NCBI GenBank assembly: GCA_002270565.1
Contig: NQMI01000008.1
Coordinates: 500,807-564,806 of the forward strand
DNA length: 64,000 nucleotides
Direction: 5' to 3'
Source: Stenocarpella maydis
Taxonomy: Eukaryota; Ascomycota; Sordariomycetes; Diaporthales; Diaporthaceae
Numbering within the stretch: the first letter of the stretch is position 1; the number at the start of each line of letters is the position of its first letter. The notes below the pieces were generated by a model. The model saw only the letters and a list, made by a program, of their open reading frames with translations, was not told the DNA's origin and did not search any database. Below, one piece after another: positions 44,724 to 55,284 of this stretch. The translations under genes were made by a program, and so were the position numbers.

Positions 44724-45692
44724 AGGCATGTAGGCAATTGCCAGACGCTGGCTAAAGTGGGTTTTGCCACAAGCCTGGCGACGGCTCTGGTCGAAGCATT
44801 TGTCCGCAAGTCATTGCTGGCTTGACCACCAGTCCATTCCGTAACTGCTCCGTCACACGAGCACGCATCCCCCGCGGCTCAATGCGTCTCTGCCGCCGTC
44901 TTGGCACCCGCGGCATCGCTCTGCGACGATTGGCCCTGCGCTGCCAGCTGGCCCGGGTGGCTGCATCTGTTGGGCCGCATCGCCACAGCCTGCCTCCCCG
45001 GCCTGTGCGCCCCGGCCCTCGGCTGTCGGGCCCCATCCGCTCGCTGTAACAGCCCACACTAGTGAGTGTACCTGGTAGACTACTCCGTAGACCACAAACC
45101 GTCTTGCATGCTACCTAGCCATGTTCAATGTGTGCTTGCTGTGAGATTGGAGGGCGCCACTGCTGGAGCCTCTCCCTCAGCCCGGGCACTCCTTCAAACA
45201 CATCAGACGTCGCGACGCGCGCCAAGTCCGCCGCCAGAGGGTGCGAGGAAGAATACGACCCCGGAACCGCGGGAGCCACGCGGAGCTGCCCTGCCTTTGT
45301 TTCGCAGGCTTGCCATGCCCCTTGCGGCTGGCATCTTCAGACGGGGGAGCGAACCACTGCCGAGACATCCCCAGACCCAGAGCATCTGGCCCCATCCTGA
45401 CAATCATACAGTCATCAGTGCGTGCGTGCCGTCCTGCAAGCTGCCACACAACACACGGTACCGTGTTCCGCAAGCCTAATCTTCCCCGGCTATCCCCTGT
45501 CCGCCTCGCCCCGTCTTGCTTGGTAGCAACGCCAGATAACGCCAGTCCAAGACGCGTTTCATGGCCCAATGTATATCCCGTCCACACCTTAATTCTCCCG
45601 TCCCATATGCCGCGCCGACAAGAAACGGCGTTCAGACGAAAGCCTTGGGTTGCGTCGTCTGCGGCTCAATGCAGCCTTGCCTGGCCCATCCC

Positions 45693-45693
45693 G

Positions 45694-45739
<46 letters not shown>

Positions 45740-45740
45740 A
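45693..45740. repeat. (GCTT)n tetranucleotide repeat
   Basis: About eleven tandem GCTT units in intergenic sequence. Confidence 0.85.
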
Positions 45741-47142
45741 TTCGTCTCTCATCTGGCCGGGTCTGTCATCTTGGCCTGCCTGAGTAGTCATCAGTCCCGC
45801 CGTCAGTCCTCAGCCGTCCGACGTCGAGCACAGGCTCCCACCTCAATCTATCGGGAACGCTGCCCTCGCAGCTGGTGCCGACAGAGATCGCTTTTCAGTT
45901 GCTCGATCCTCTCGCCTCCCTGCGAACCTCCTCATCGTTCCGTCTTGGACTCCTGTCAGGGCTCAGGCCAGGCTAGCTCCAGCCTTATGCCACCTTGAAC
46001 TCTTACATCTGCATGCTTCGCCATGTTTCAGAAAACACCAGTGTCGTCAGCACGCGCACGCAGGGTTCCTCCATCACACTTGCACTTCCCAACTCCAAGA
46101 AAGCTGCCATCTCTTCCGCTGCGCCACTTGAAATGTCGAACCTAGAGGCTTGGCTAATGATAAGCTTCCGTTAAAATAGGTGCCACAGGTGCTGCTCGAG
46201 CCTACACTAGTGTTACAGCCAGATATCCGACATGTCACCAAGCTGGATTCGAACCCGACTGGACATCTCATTCGGGCTTCTGGTCAGTGCTCAAGGAACG
46301 CCAGGGCACGGCCGGGGCATGCTTCCGTCCTCTGTCCTCGGCCTGGGCCCGGGCCTGGCCGCGACTTCGCAACCACTTTTTTTTTTTTTTTTTTTTTTTT
46401 CCTTTTTTTGGTTTGATCCATTCCTGGGATGTTTCCAAGGCTAACCCAAAGGATCTCGTCAGTCGCCTCCGAGCACCGTGTGGCCAGGATAGAATTGGCA
46501 TCCTGGAGTGGTTCTGTGAATGCCTGGCTCCTTGAACTTGATGGCGCCTTATTCGCCAACGTGCAAGTGTATTAAATAACCGACGTAGGAAGACCAAGGC
46601 CAACTTTGAAAACGACTGGTGCAATATGTTAGAAAGTACCTAGGTACCGGGCAAAGTGGTTGGTGTAAGGCGGGCTCATGCTCAAGATCGAATACGCTCC
46701 GTGAGGTACAGTCCGATGGCAACCATTGGTTGCAGACGCTCACCGCCGAGGGCGTGCGCCACCGAGGGTGTGCATAGCCTCATTTCCCCATTCTACATAA
46801 GCCCTCGACCAATACGGTACCGTTGCCATGTCGCAAGATTCATAGGAGAGGCTGAGCCTTCATACTTGAGAACTGAGCATCTTCCAAGCCGTGGCCAGTG
46901 CTTGATTGGGCCATGCCCAGCGGCATCACATACGTCCGCAAACTCGCCACATATTCACTCTCGCTGCCTTTCCAACTTTTCAGCTACCGCTTATCATTCG
47001 GTTTCTGGTTCCGTTGGACAAAGGACGCCGTGGGTCAGCCAGAACAAGACAAAGTAAGCTCTGGCCGGTGCAAGCCCCCGTTTCAAGCCCCGGCCAGGTA
47101 GAAAACTGCCGCGGCCGACTTTAGGATCAGGATGTAGACAGT

Positions 47143-48153
47143 TACCGGTACAACCCCCTCCCAGCCCCACGGTATATCCGCGTGCTCGAGCTGCATCCCG
47201 GAGCAGGGGACGACCCGTGAAGCGCTACCCTGTCCGATGTCGACTCCTCGCTCGATTCCGAAGCACTCTCCTACGTCTGGGGCCCGTACCATGAGAACGC
47301 GGGCACACTCGACGTCGGTGGCGGCCAGTGTATCAAGCTTCTACCCAACCTCAGAGACGCCCTGTATAACCTTCGTCGCGAGACCACCCCGAGGAGGCTT
47401 TGGATCGACGCTATCTGCATCAACCAAGTAGACGGTAGGGAAAAATGCGTCCAGGTGTCGCTCATGGCCGGTATCTACTCATCCAGCCCCTCCGTCTTGA
47501 TATGGCTCGGCATGCCCGGGCCGCACTCCCAGGTCGGCTTGGAAATCCTCGCCTTCCCGGCCAGGAGCGACGAGCGCATCGGCGCCGGCGCCGCGCCGTG
47601 GGATCAGCTCCCCACCATGGAGGTCGGGGGAAGCCCTCCGGGACATCCTGGAGAGGAGGTACTTTGAGCGGCTGTGGGTCGTACAGGAAGCGGCACTCGC
47701 AGCGCACATCACGATGCAGGTATAAGGCCGTACGGCCACCGAGTGGTCCCGCCGGGCGTGCACGCGGAGGTTCCTGCGGCGCATCAAGATGACGGAGCTG
47801 GCGCCGCCGTGGCAGGAGCTGCGCCCCAGAGGTCGACTTCCGGCCCCTCCGCGAGCTGCTAGAGCAGAGGCCTCGCCGCCGAGGCCAAGCGCAGCGGCAA
47901 CATCGAGGCACCGACGGTGCTCGACGTGGTGCACTCGATCCGCCACATGAAGGCCACCGACCCGCGCGACAAAATATATGGGGTCATTAGCCTCGTGGAT
48001 CCGGCCGAGGTCTCCGGCCCTGTCCCGGACTATTCCCTCTCCTGGGAGGACTCATATCGGCGATTCTACGATTTCATCGAGAGCCAGGTCCTGAGCGACC
48101 CGGAGATTACTATTGAAGAGGTCAAGTGCCAGGGCGGGGTGATGGTGAACTGA
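47143..48153 (+). pseudogene. HET-domain (heterokaryon incompatibility) pseudogene
   Basis: Clear PF06985-type motifs are present but in different frames: ALSYVWG near 47265, LRDALYNLR, LWIDAICINQ near 47400, VLIWLG near 47500, then ERLWVVQEA near 47670, and finally ATDPRDKIYGVISL near 47955-47996. A TGA at 47218-47220 interrupts the first segment. A frame change occurs in a G-run near 47625-47630. A TAA follows HITMQV near 47725, and at least one more frame change is needed before LDVVHSIRH. Intact HET proteins mediate non-self recognition and cell death at hyphal fusion. Here the N-terminal HET domain is broken several times and the usual long C-terminal part is absent, so the gene is almost certainly dead. 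Confidence 0.85.
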
Positions 48154-50023
48154 AATGAGCAACAATGGACTGCGTAGTTTGTTGAAACTAGGCGGGAGGG
48201 ACTTTGGCTGAGTTTACAGCAGGGCGAGCTAAGCTGGTTCAGATTTGAATCATTACATTGCTTCACTTGAAACCTACAGACCAGGTGTAAATAGGGGTTA
48301 CCATCACAACTATTTCTGGTCCATTCACACTGCCTTCCCTCATTCCACTGTTATATGGTCATAAATCTCGTCAAGTATTAAATATCTAGCTGTCAAGCGT
48401 CCAAATGTAGCCTCCTCCTCAGGCCTTGTAGGATATATAAGGAGTAAATCAAACCCAAGTGCTCTACTAGAGAGCACTTCCTAAGCCGCTTGATCAATCT
48501 CTCAAAATGGTACATGGCACACAAGCTGTGGAGGTAAAGCGCGAATCCCATCGTAACAAAACACCACCTATCTGACTATGTCCAACCATCTGTGAAAATA
48601 TCTAAGTTACAAATACCGCACCACAAAAATGAATTCATGATATGTTGCTACCTCTAAATGATAAGCAGCTATAGAGATCGAACAACCATTTTGCTACGAC
48701 AGTGACCTCATCCAGGATCTTGAGGTTTCAAAAGCAACTCTTATTTGACCCTCACATGGGGGCCAGCCAGAGGATACTTGGCTAGGCAACCGTGCCCATG
48801 GCGACATCATTTCCTCTCGGTTGGCGGAATACGCCACGGGCAAAAACGTGGATCCGATTTGAATGATTCCCAAAGGGGATTGAAATAATTGCAATCCTGC
48901 CTGGTTTAGTTCGGGCTGTCGGTGAGGATTTACACGCCACGTGCCAGGCCTCATCAACGCATATGACTAACTCATTAGAGCTCAACTTGATTAAGGATAG
49001 ACTGGGGGATTCTGGGCTCCGAGTTCGTAGAATGAGCTAGGCAGGGCAGCTTTGAGATAGCTGATTTCGTTCGTAATCTGATCACAATTCTCCTTTTTTA
49101 ATTTTATTTTATATATATATATATATATATAGAAAATAAAAAAAGAGAAGGAAACTGCAGGCGATCCCTTCATATAGTCTTAAACGCCCAAAGTCCTAGT
49201 GGCAGATAATAAAAAAAATGCTCATAATAATAGGTTTAGAATACAATAACCACATATTTCTTAGTACCTGCTGAGGTAAGCAAAAAGCTACCTCGTTACT
49301 AAAGCCCTAACTCTAGGTCCTCTAGGCTCTGTGGCACATGGGAGCTCTATGATATGTAACGGGGCTCTACGGCATAAAGGGGTTCTATAGCGGGATAATT
49401 TAGAGCCTTTAATTGGGAAGGGGGGGGGGGGGAATAAGACTCTTTATACTAGGTTGTATGTATACTTAATAGTTTGTACTGGGTGGGCGGCTAATGACCG
49501 TAATCAAGCACGCAACTCTCAGATCGCGGAGCCTTCTGTCACTTATTGTTTCCAGACTCTTCAATCCGACCTGCCCCCATACTGTCATGCTATATAAGAA
49601 TGGCTCGCCGGGTGCCCATCAGACCCGAGAAATACTAAGCATATCGCGCAAATGCCAGATCATGGTGACCAAGAGGAGCGAGGATTTGATGGATGGTCAA
49701 GGTGTCTGAAATAAGTCGTGTTCGCGTGAGAGATAAATACGGAGATATGGCTATTACAAAAAAAGATGCATGCCCCATTCGCCCGGCGGGCCTTGATGCG
49801 CGCTTGCGCTCCAAGCGCCATGCAGATGAAGCTCATTACAATGCAGTCGTCTGTTTGGTGGTCATACAGCTACCCCCACAACTTCTCGTAGTCTTGGCCA
49901 GCCTCTTCTGCCGTCTCCTCTATGCTCAGGGGATTCGATTGGCTCGGAAACCCACAGGGCTTAGATCCGCCGTGTTCGCTTGCGCATGTGCGTGCACGCT
50001 CACATGTTTGCGGCCAACCCGAC
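48154..50023. other. AT-rich intergenic region
   Basis: Markedly AT-richer than its surroundings, with an (AT)n tract at about 49112-49131, A- and T-runs and a G-run near 49421-49432. It follows the HET pseudogene. I see no ORF with a domain. Such a composition could come from repeat-induced point mutation of an old transposon, but no terminal repeats or transposase remnants are visible. Confidence 0.5.
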
Positions 50024-52679
50024 CTAGGCGCCTGCCGCGACAGCCTGGCCCATGCTTGACCGGTTCTTCCTGACCTTTGCCTTCTGTGCCGCGACAGCCG
50101 AAGAGGTTCTCTTGTCCTCCTCCAGCTTGGCCGAGAAGTCCTTCCACTTGCGCCAGCCGTCGAAGTCTATGAGCGCCTGCATGCAACCCCATTCCATGAC
50201 CTTGCGCTCGAGCCAGACAAAGTTGACAGGCTGTGTGCAAGTTCGACGTCAGCATAAACATGACCTGGTCCGGACATGCGGTTGTCCCCGTTCGGCACGT
50301 GTCCAGGAGGGCAGACCTACCTTGGTCAAGAAGTCATTACACCCCGCCGCCAGTGCCTCGTGACGGTCGCTCTGCAGTGAGCTGGCGGTCAGTGCGACAA
50401 TGATGACGGGTGACTTGAAGAGGTCCATGTTCTCGAGCTTGTCCTTTTCATCCGGCTCTCCCTTGATCTCGGGGGGCGCGTCGGCGGCCGAGCTGAAGAC
50501 GCCGATCGAGTTGACCCTCTCCAGGCGTCTGATCTCGCGGGTCGCGTCCAGGCCGCTCATGACGGGCAGCTGGATGTCCATTAGCACCAGGTGGAACCCG
50601 CCGCCGCGCCACTTGGTGACGGCGTCGCGGCCGTTCATGGCCGTCGACCACCGCACCTTGAGACGCTTGACAAAGGCCTCGAGCAGCTTGAGGTTGATGA
50701 TGTTGTCCTCCACGATGAGGACATTGATGGGCGGGACGCTGCCGTTCAACATGCCCTTGGGCAGGGACGGGTGCTCTGCGGCCTTCTTCTTCTTGGAGGC
50801 CTTTGGAGGTCTTGGCGACGACACGCGGGGCGGTGGTGTGGCCGACTGCTGGGATGTGGCCGTCCCTTCAGGAGCCGGTGGGGTCGGAATGGCCGGGGGC
50901 GGCGGGGCTGCTTGTGACTGGTCTGAGGCATTGGAATGAGTTCTTGATCGGGGGGCTGGTCTGGAGTGTATCATGTGTTGCATACCGTGAGGGGCCCCAG
51001 CAGTTGTGGTGATGGATGCCTGGTGGGTTGTCCCGGAGGCCATGTTTATGAGCGTGGGCGAGGATGTGTGCTGGCGTCCTAGCCTGGGCCGCTCTGGTCT
51101 CTCCCTGTAGGCCCTTGCTCGTGTGCCACCTGGCGACGGTATCTGGGGGGGATGTCCGGTCTGCAGGATCGAGATGGCATGCTGCGGGGCTGTTCCGTTA
51201 GATGGCCCAGTCACCGTGACGGGCAGGGCCGATATGGCGCCGGGCCCAAAGTAATCATTTCCGGCCTCTGAGGGCCTTGCCTCCTCGACGTAATACTGCA
51301 CGTGAGGCGCATGGGGGGGGCCGCCGCGGGGAGATGCCCTGGGTGTTCGTCGGAGGGGGACGTCGATGATGAGGGCGTCGTCTACGGTCTGTCCACCGGG
51401 GAAGTAAGCATCGAGGGTGCGAGACATTGGCTCCTCGGGTCCTAGCATCCGCTCCTGCTGGTTCCCGTGGGGCCTGATGCGGAGGGTGAGGTCTGGCGCG
51501 TCGAACTGGCGACCGAGAGAGTTGGCATATTTGCGCAAGATCATTTCCCGCACGTCGTCGACCAGGTCGTCCTCGTTTATCGTGACCAGCGTGGCGGAGG
51601 CGCCGGGCCGCCTGACCCAGATCTTGCGCGTGACCATGTTGCCGCTGATGGGGAGCAGCTGCTCGTTGCTGATGCCGGCGTTCTCGTCGCCGTGGGACCC
51701 GCGCAGCAGGGTCTGGATCAGAGTAGACTGCCTGTTGGAGAGGAGCGACTGGCGCCGGAGGGGGGCGGCAGGCCTCGAGCTGACGGAGGAGCTGCGGGCG
51801 AGCGGGGAGCTCGGGCTGGCGACGCTCCTCGGGCTGTAGGCGGCGTTGGGCGAGAGGCTTGCGGCGGAGGCAGGGACGACGGCGGGGGTGGGGAGCGGGA
51901 TGTGGAAGGGCCGCTGGGTCGCGGCGGGAGTTAGTTTGGGAGTTCGAGGAGGAGCGGCAGGGGCAGCGGCAGGGGCAGCGGCGGGCGGTCTGTCGGCAGC
52001 ATCGTCTGGTGTCGGGAGCACGGCTGCGGAAGTTGCATCGGCCGAGGCAGCGGGCCTTGTGGCTGGGGGCTGAGGTGGGTGGGCGGTGGTGGACCTTGCG
52101 GCTTGGAGGCGTTCCTTTTGGTCCGGGGAGGGATGTTCGCTGATGCACGGGAGTTTTCGCGGTGACGGGTGCAGATCGTTGCCCGGCATGACGCTGGTCG
52201 CTGGTGCAGCAGGCTGTCCAGACCCAGGTTCGGATTCTGCCGCAGGGGCAGGTTGCTCAGGGGCTGCAGCCGAGGCACTGTCCGGGGTCGCCTCCTCCAG
52301 AGATGGAACTGGGGCGGGAGCTGAGGCTGCTGGCTCTAGTGCCTCTGGGGAGGACGAGATGGCCGGGCGGCCATGCTGGGCGACCTGCGCGTTATGAACC
52401 TGGCCGCCGTCTGAGGGGCCGTGGTGGGCTGGGGAAATTGGACTGGCGCCATCGGGCTCGGATTGGCGGTGGTGCTTTTCCGGCGGTGGCGGCTGAGATG
52501 CGTCGCCAGCCAGGGCCTCGTCGCCCTTGGTCTCGGCCTCTCCCTCGGCCTCGGTCTCGCCCTGGCCTAGGCCCGGGAGTCCCGCCATTTCTGGCGCAGA
52601 GCGGGAGGGCTTGCAGCACTGATCTCGACCGGGCAGGGGCTGGGGCTGGGGCAGGGGCTGGGCAGGGGAGACCGCGCCA

Positions 52680-52740
<61 letters not shown>

Positions 52741-52981
52741 TGTGGTCGTCCAGGTCCAGGATGACGGAGACGCGTGAGCTCCCCGCACGCGACTTGGAGT
52801 CGGGGTCCTGGCGGTCGGCGTCGCGGTGGTGCTGGTGGTGATCTGCATGGGGGCTGCGGTGCGAGGACGAGGTGCGGCTGCCGGCGGTCGACCTGCTGCT
52901 GAGCAGAGAGGGGATGGCAGACGGCCGGCGTTTGAAGCGCGCGCGAATCTTGGCGGAGAGGGAATGTAACGGCTCAGCCAT
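50024..52981 (-). CDS. SSK1: SSK1 response regulator of the HOG osmosensing pathway
   Basis: Exon 1 52981-50321 and exon 2 50230-50024 join in phase (955 residues). The ATG at 52981 (MAEPLHSLSAKIRARF) is the first in frame. The long N-terminal part is Pro/Ala/Ser-rich with an uninterrupted run of about 18 Asp encoded by a GAC repeat. The C-terminal receiver domain has the acidic pocket E758/D759, phospho-acceptor D802 in LVLMDIQLPVMSG, the conserved ALTAS Thr, and Lys887 in FLTK at the exon end. Exon 2 continues PVNFVWLERKV and a basic tail. SSK1 relays the phosphorelay state to the SSK2-type MAPKKK. The receiver has an insertion between strands 3 and 4 (SAADAPPEIKGEPDEKDK) as in fungal SSK1. 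Confidence 0.95.
52679..52732. repeat. (GTC)n repeat encoding poly-Asp in SSK1
   Basis: Seventeen GTC units plus ATC on the plus strand, coding an uninterrupted run of about 18 Asp on the minus strand, with Asn/Asp imperfect units next to it. It is a likely length-variable coding microsatellite. Confidence 0.95.
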
Positions 52982-53199
52982 GCCAGCAGATGGCACCGGG
53001 GGTCGAGGCACGGCAGCTGTACGGCCAGGTCGTGAGGCCTCGGACGCTTGCTAACTCGCTCCCTCGCTGGGCTTGGCTGCGCCTGGCTGGAACCGACTGT
53101 CTCTGTCTGTGTCGCCGTATACGCGTTCGTTGTCCCTGCCCGTGTTTCTGTCCAAAACGGACCTAGGCCCGGCCTGGGCTGGCCTGTGGTTGCTTCTGC

Positions 53200-53238
<39 letters not shown>

Positions 53239-53802
53239 GCGTACCTCATGCCCATGGGGGATGGGCGATGTGGGTGCACACGAGGAGCGCCGAGACCAAC
53301 CTGGAGAGACCGAGAGGCCGACGCTGCCCGGCAGTGCAAGTGGCAGCAGTAGTGGCAAACGCAACGTACGAGGGACCGTCGCATATACGCCCGTTCAGCC
53401 GTTGGATCTGCTCGGGGCGAGATGGCGCTGCCCCTGGGCTGGATGCTCGCAGGATTGCCTAATAAGCGATCTGACTGGCTGACAACCCGAGTGGCTGGTA
53501 GTATGGCTCTGATTAACCAAGCAAATAAAATACTGGAGACTCGTCAACCAGGACCCAAGAAGGAATGGGAGGGGAGAGGATGAGGGCGACGAGATTAAAG
53601 GAAAGAAAAAACGAAAAAAAAGAAAAAAGAAAAAAGAAAAAAAAAAAAAAAGGGAGGACACCAAGCAGGCTAGGCTAATAAGAATTCTGACCTGTCGTAC
53701 AGTATGAGCAGGCGGGTGCCCGTTTGACCTTCTTTGCTCGAGCTGCATGCGGTGGCAGCAGCGGCTAATCTACTGCAAGGCGTGGTCCGGTCCGTCTGTC
53801 CT

Positions 53803-53843
53803 GTCCGTCCGTCCGTCCGTCCGTCTGTCTGTCTGTCTGTCTG
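53803..53843. repeat. (CCGT)n-(CTGT)n compound tetranucleotide repeat
   Basis: About five CCGT units change to about five CTGT units, consistent with C-to-T transitions spreading within one array. Confidence 0.85.
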
Positions 53844-54038
53844 GCCTCTTGTCTGATGTGGCAAGGAACAGGTCTGGCTGGATGGGGTTTTACGGTATGG
53901 ACTGGGCTGTGCGGATTTGTCTGGATGGCATGGTCTGGGTATGGATGCAAGGCATGCGTGTTGCGCAACAATGCCTGGGCTGGACTGAGGCTACCTGGGT
54001 ATATAAGCTAGGTACCTGAGGAGGTACTCTGGTACATG

Positions 54039-54068
<30 letters not shown>
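54039..54068. repeat. (GT)n microsatellite
   Basis: About 15 GT units in intergenic sequence. Confidence 0.9.
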
Positions 54069-54070
<2 letters not shown>

Positions 54071-55228
54071 ATGCACCGAGCACCGAGCAGGCTCGACTAA
54101 GTCTCTAGCCTTAATGCGTGCGTTGTACGGCTGATAAGTCTCAATGCATGAGACGAGGTATTGCTGGCAGGCTGGATGTATTATTGGATTTGTTGTATTG
54201 TACAAGGTAGTGTGCACTACCGAGTATGGTAGACCACATGCGGGCAAAACAGGCATAGGATTTAGCAGAAACCCGCTCACCTTTCCCCTGTCACCCGGCC
54301 GGGGCTTTTGTGAGATTGCCATGACTACACTAGAGGTGTACTATGTACTGCCCTGGGGACAGGGGGCACGGGGGCATGGGGGCAGCTGGGATCGCCAATC
54401 TCCACTCTTCTGCCGTCTGCGTTTTGGCAAACACAGGGCTGGCAGGCTGGCAGGGCAGCAACAAGATGCAGCCGGGCAGCTTACAGTACAGTACTCCGTA
54501 TACGACGGCGACAAGGGACCACGCATCTTGTTCTTACTACGTCGTACCTGGCCATGTATGTACACTACACCATTTAACTGGCAATCCGTAATTGGCGAAT
54601 TTGCCGGTGCTATCCCGTCGCCCCAGTGGGGCCCCTGCCTCGCCTAGGCCGCCCGCATCGCTGCTCATTTCCACTTTTCCTGTCCACACGACGCCCACGA
54701 TCCACAACCCTCTGCGTGCTAACTCGCCTCGCCGCCAAGATCGTGATGCTCACCCAACCACTCCTCCCGCACCGACCTCCCCTCCTCCCCTTGCCCAGCG
54801 CCTGCCCGCCTGCCCGCCTGCCAGCGCGCCAGCGCGCCATCGTGCCCGCCTGCGTCTGTCGCCCTCGAACCTTTACCAGCCACAGAGCATACGTCGGCCC
54901 ACGGGGCTGTCCACACCCTCGGGATGTGCAGGGAGATCTGCAGACAAGCGCACGATGTGGATGCAGTGTCTGTGCACTTCAATGTTGCTCATCCACGGGT
55001 GGGGCCGTCTTTTTACACAGTATCACCAGTGTTCTCATGAGCAGCCAACATTCCATTGAGTGAATGCATCTTGTCTGAACTCTATCTACACGGTGCTCTC
55101 CCTGACATAGAGAAACCCATACCAGAATGCGAAGGGAAACCCGCTGTCTACGGGGAGATAGCAGACACCCTCTTGAACATGTACAGAGTAATGCGTGAAG
55201 GTTACGCCCTTTCGCACAGAGGAGCCAA

Positions 55229-55262
55229 AACAAACAAACAAACAAACAAACAAACAAACAAA
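55229..55262. repeat. (AAAC)n repeat in a 3' flank
   Basis: About eight AAAC units followed by an A-run, about 20-55 bp past the ATPase stop codon; on the sense strand it reads T-run then GTTT repeats, so it may be in the 3' UTR. Confidence 0.9.
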
Positions 55263-55284
55263 AAAAAAAAGACTATACAACATC

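Larger units (their letters stand above)
42162..47142. other. Long intergenic region rich in simple repeats
   Basis: About 5 kb without a supported gene. It starts with the SEC2 promoter/leader including the (GGT)n tract and an N base. It then contains tetranucleotide runs (AGTC 43958-43980, TGGC 44690-44722, GCTT 45693-45740), a T24 run (46377-46400), isolated tRNA promoter-like boxes at 46116-46255 and a perfect GTACCTAGGTAC palindrome at about 46635-46646. Confidence 0.45.
52982..55284. other. Intergenic, SSK1 upstream region
   Basis: About 2.3 kb. Contains a (CTG)n tract at about 53200-53238, an A/G-rich stretch near 53600-53652, (CCGT)n passing into (CTGT)n at 53803-53843, (GT)n at 54039-54068 and (AAAC)n at 55229-55262. 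The last lies in the 3' flank of the ATPase gene. No gene is supported. Confidence 0.5.

Noticed and set aside
44690..45740. Tandem tetranucleotide arrays considered as a CRISPR-like array
   Set aside because: Units are 4 bases with no spacers; they are plain microsatellites.
53073..53482. Frames with a poly-Leu/poly-Ala run considered as a membrane protein
   Set aside because: The hydrophobic run comes from the (CTG)n microsatellite in the region upstream of SSK1.
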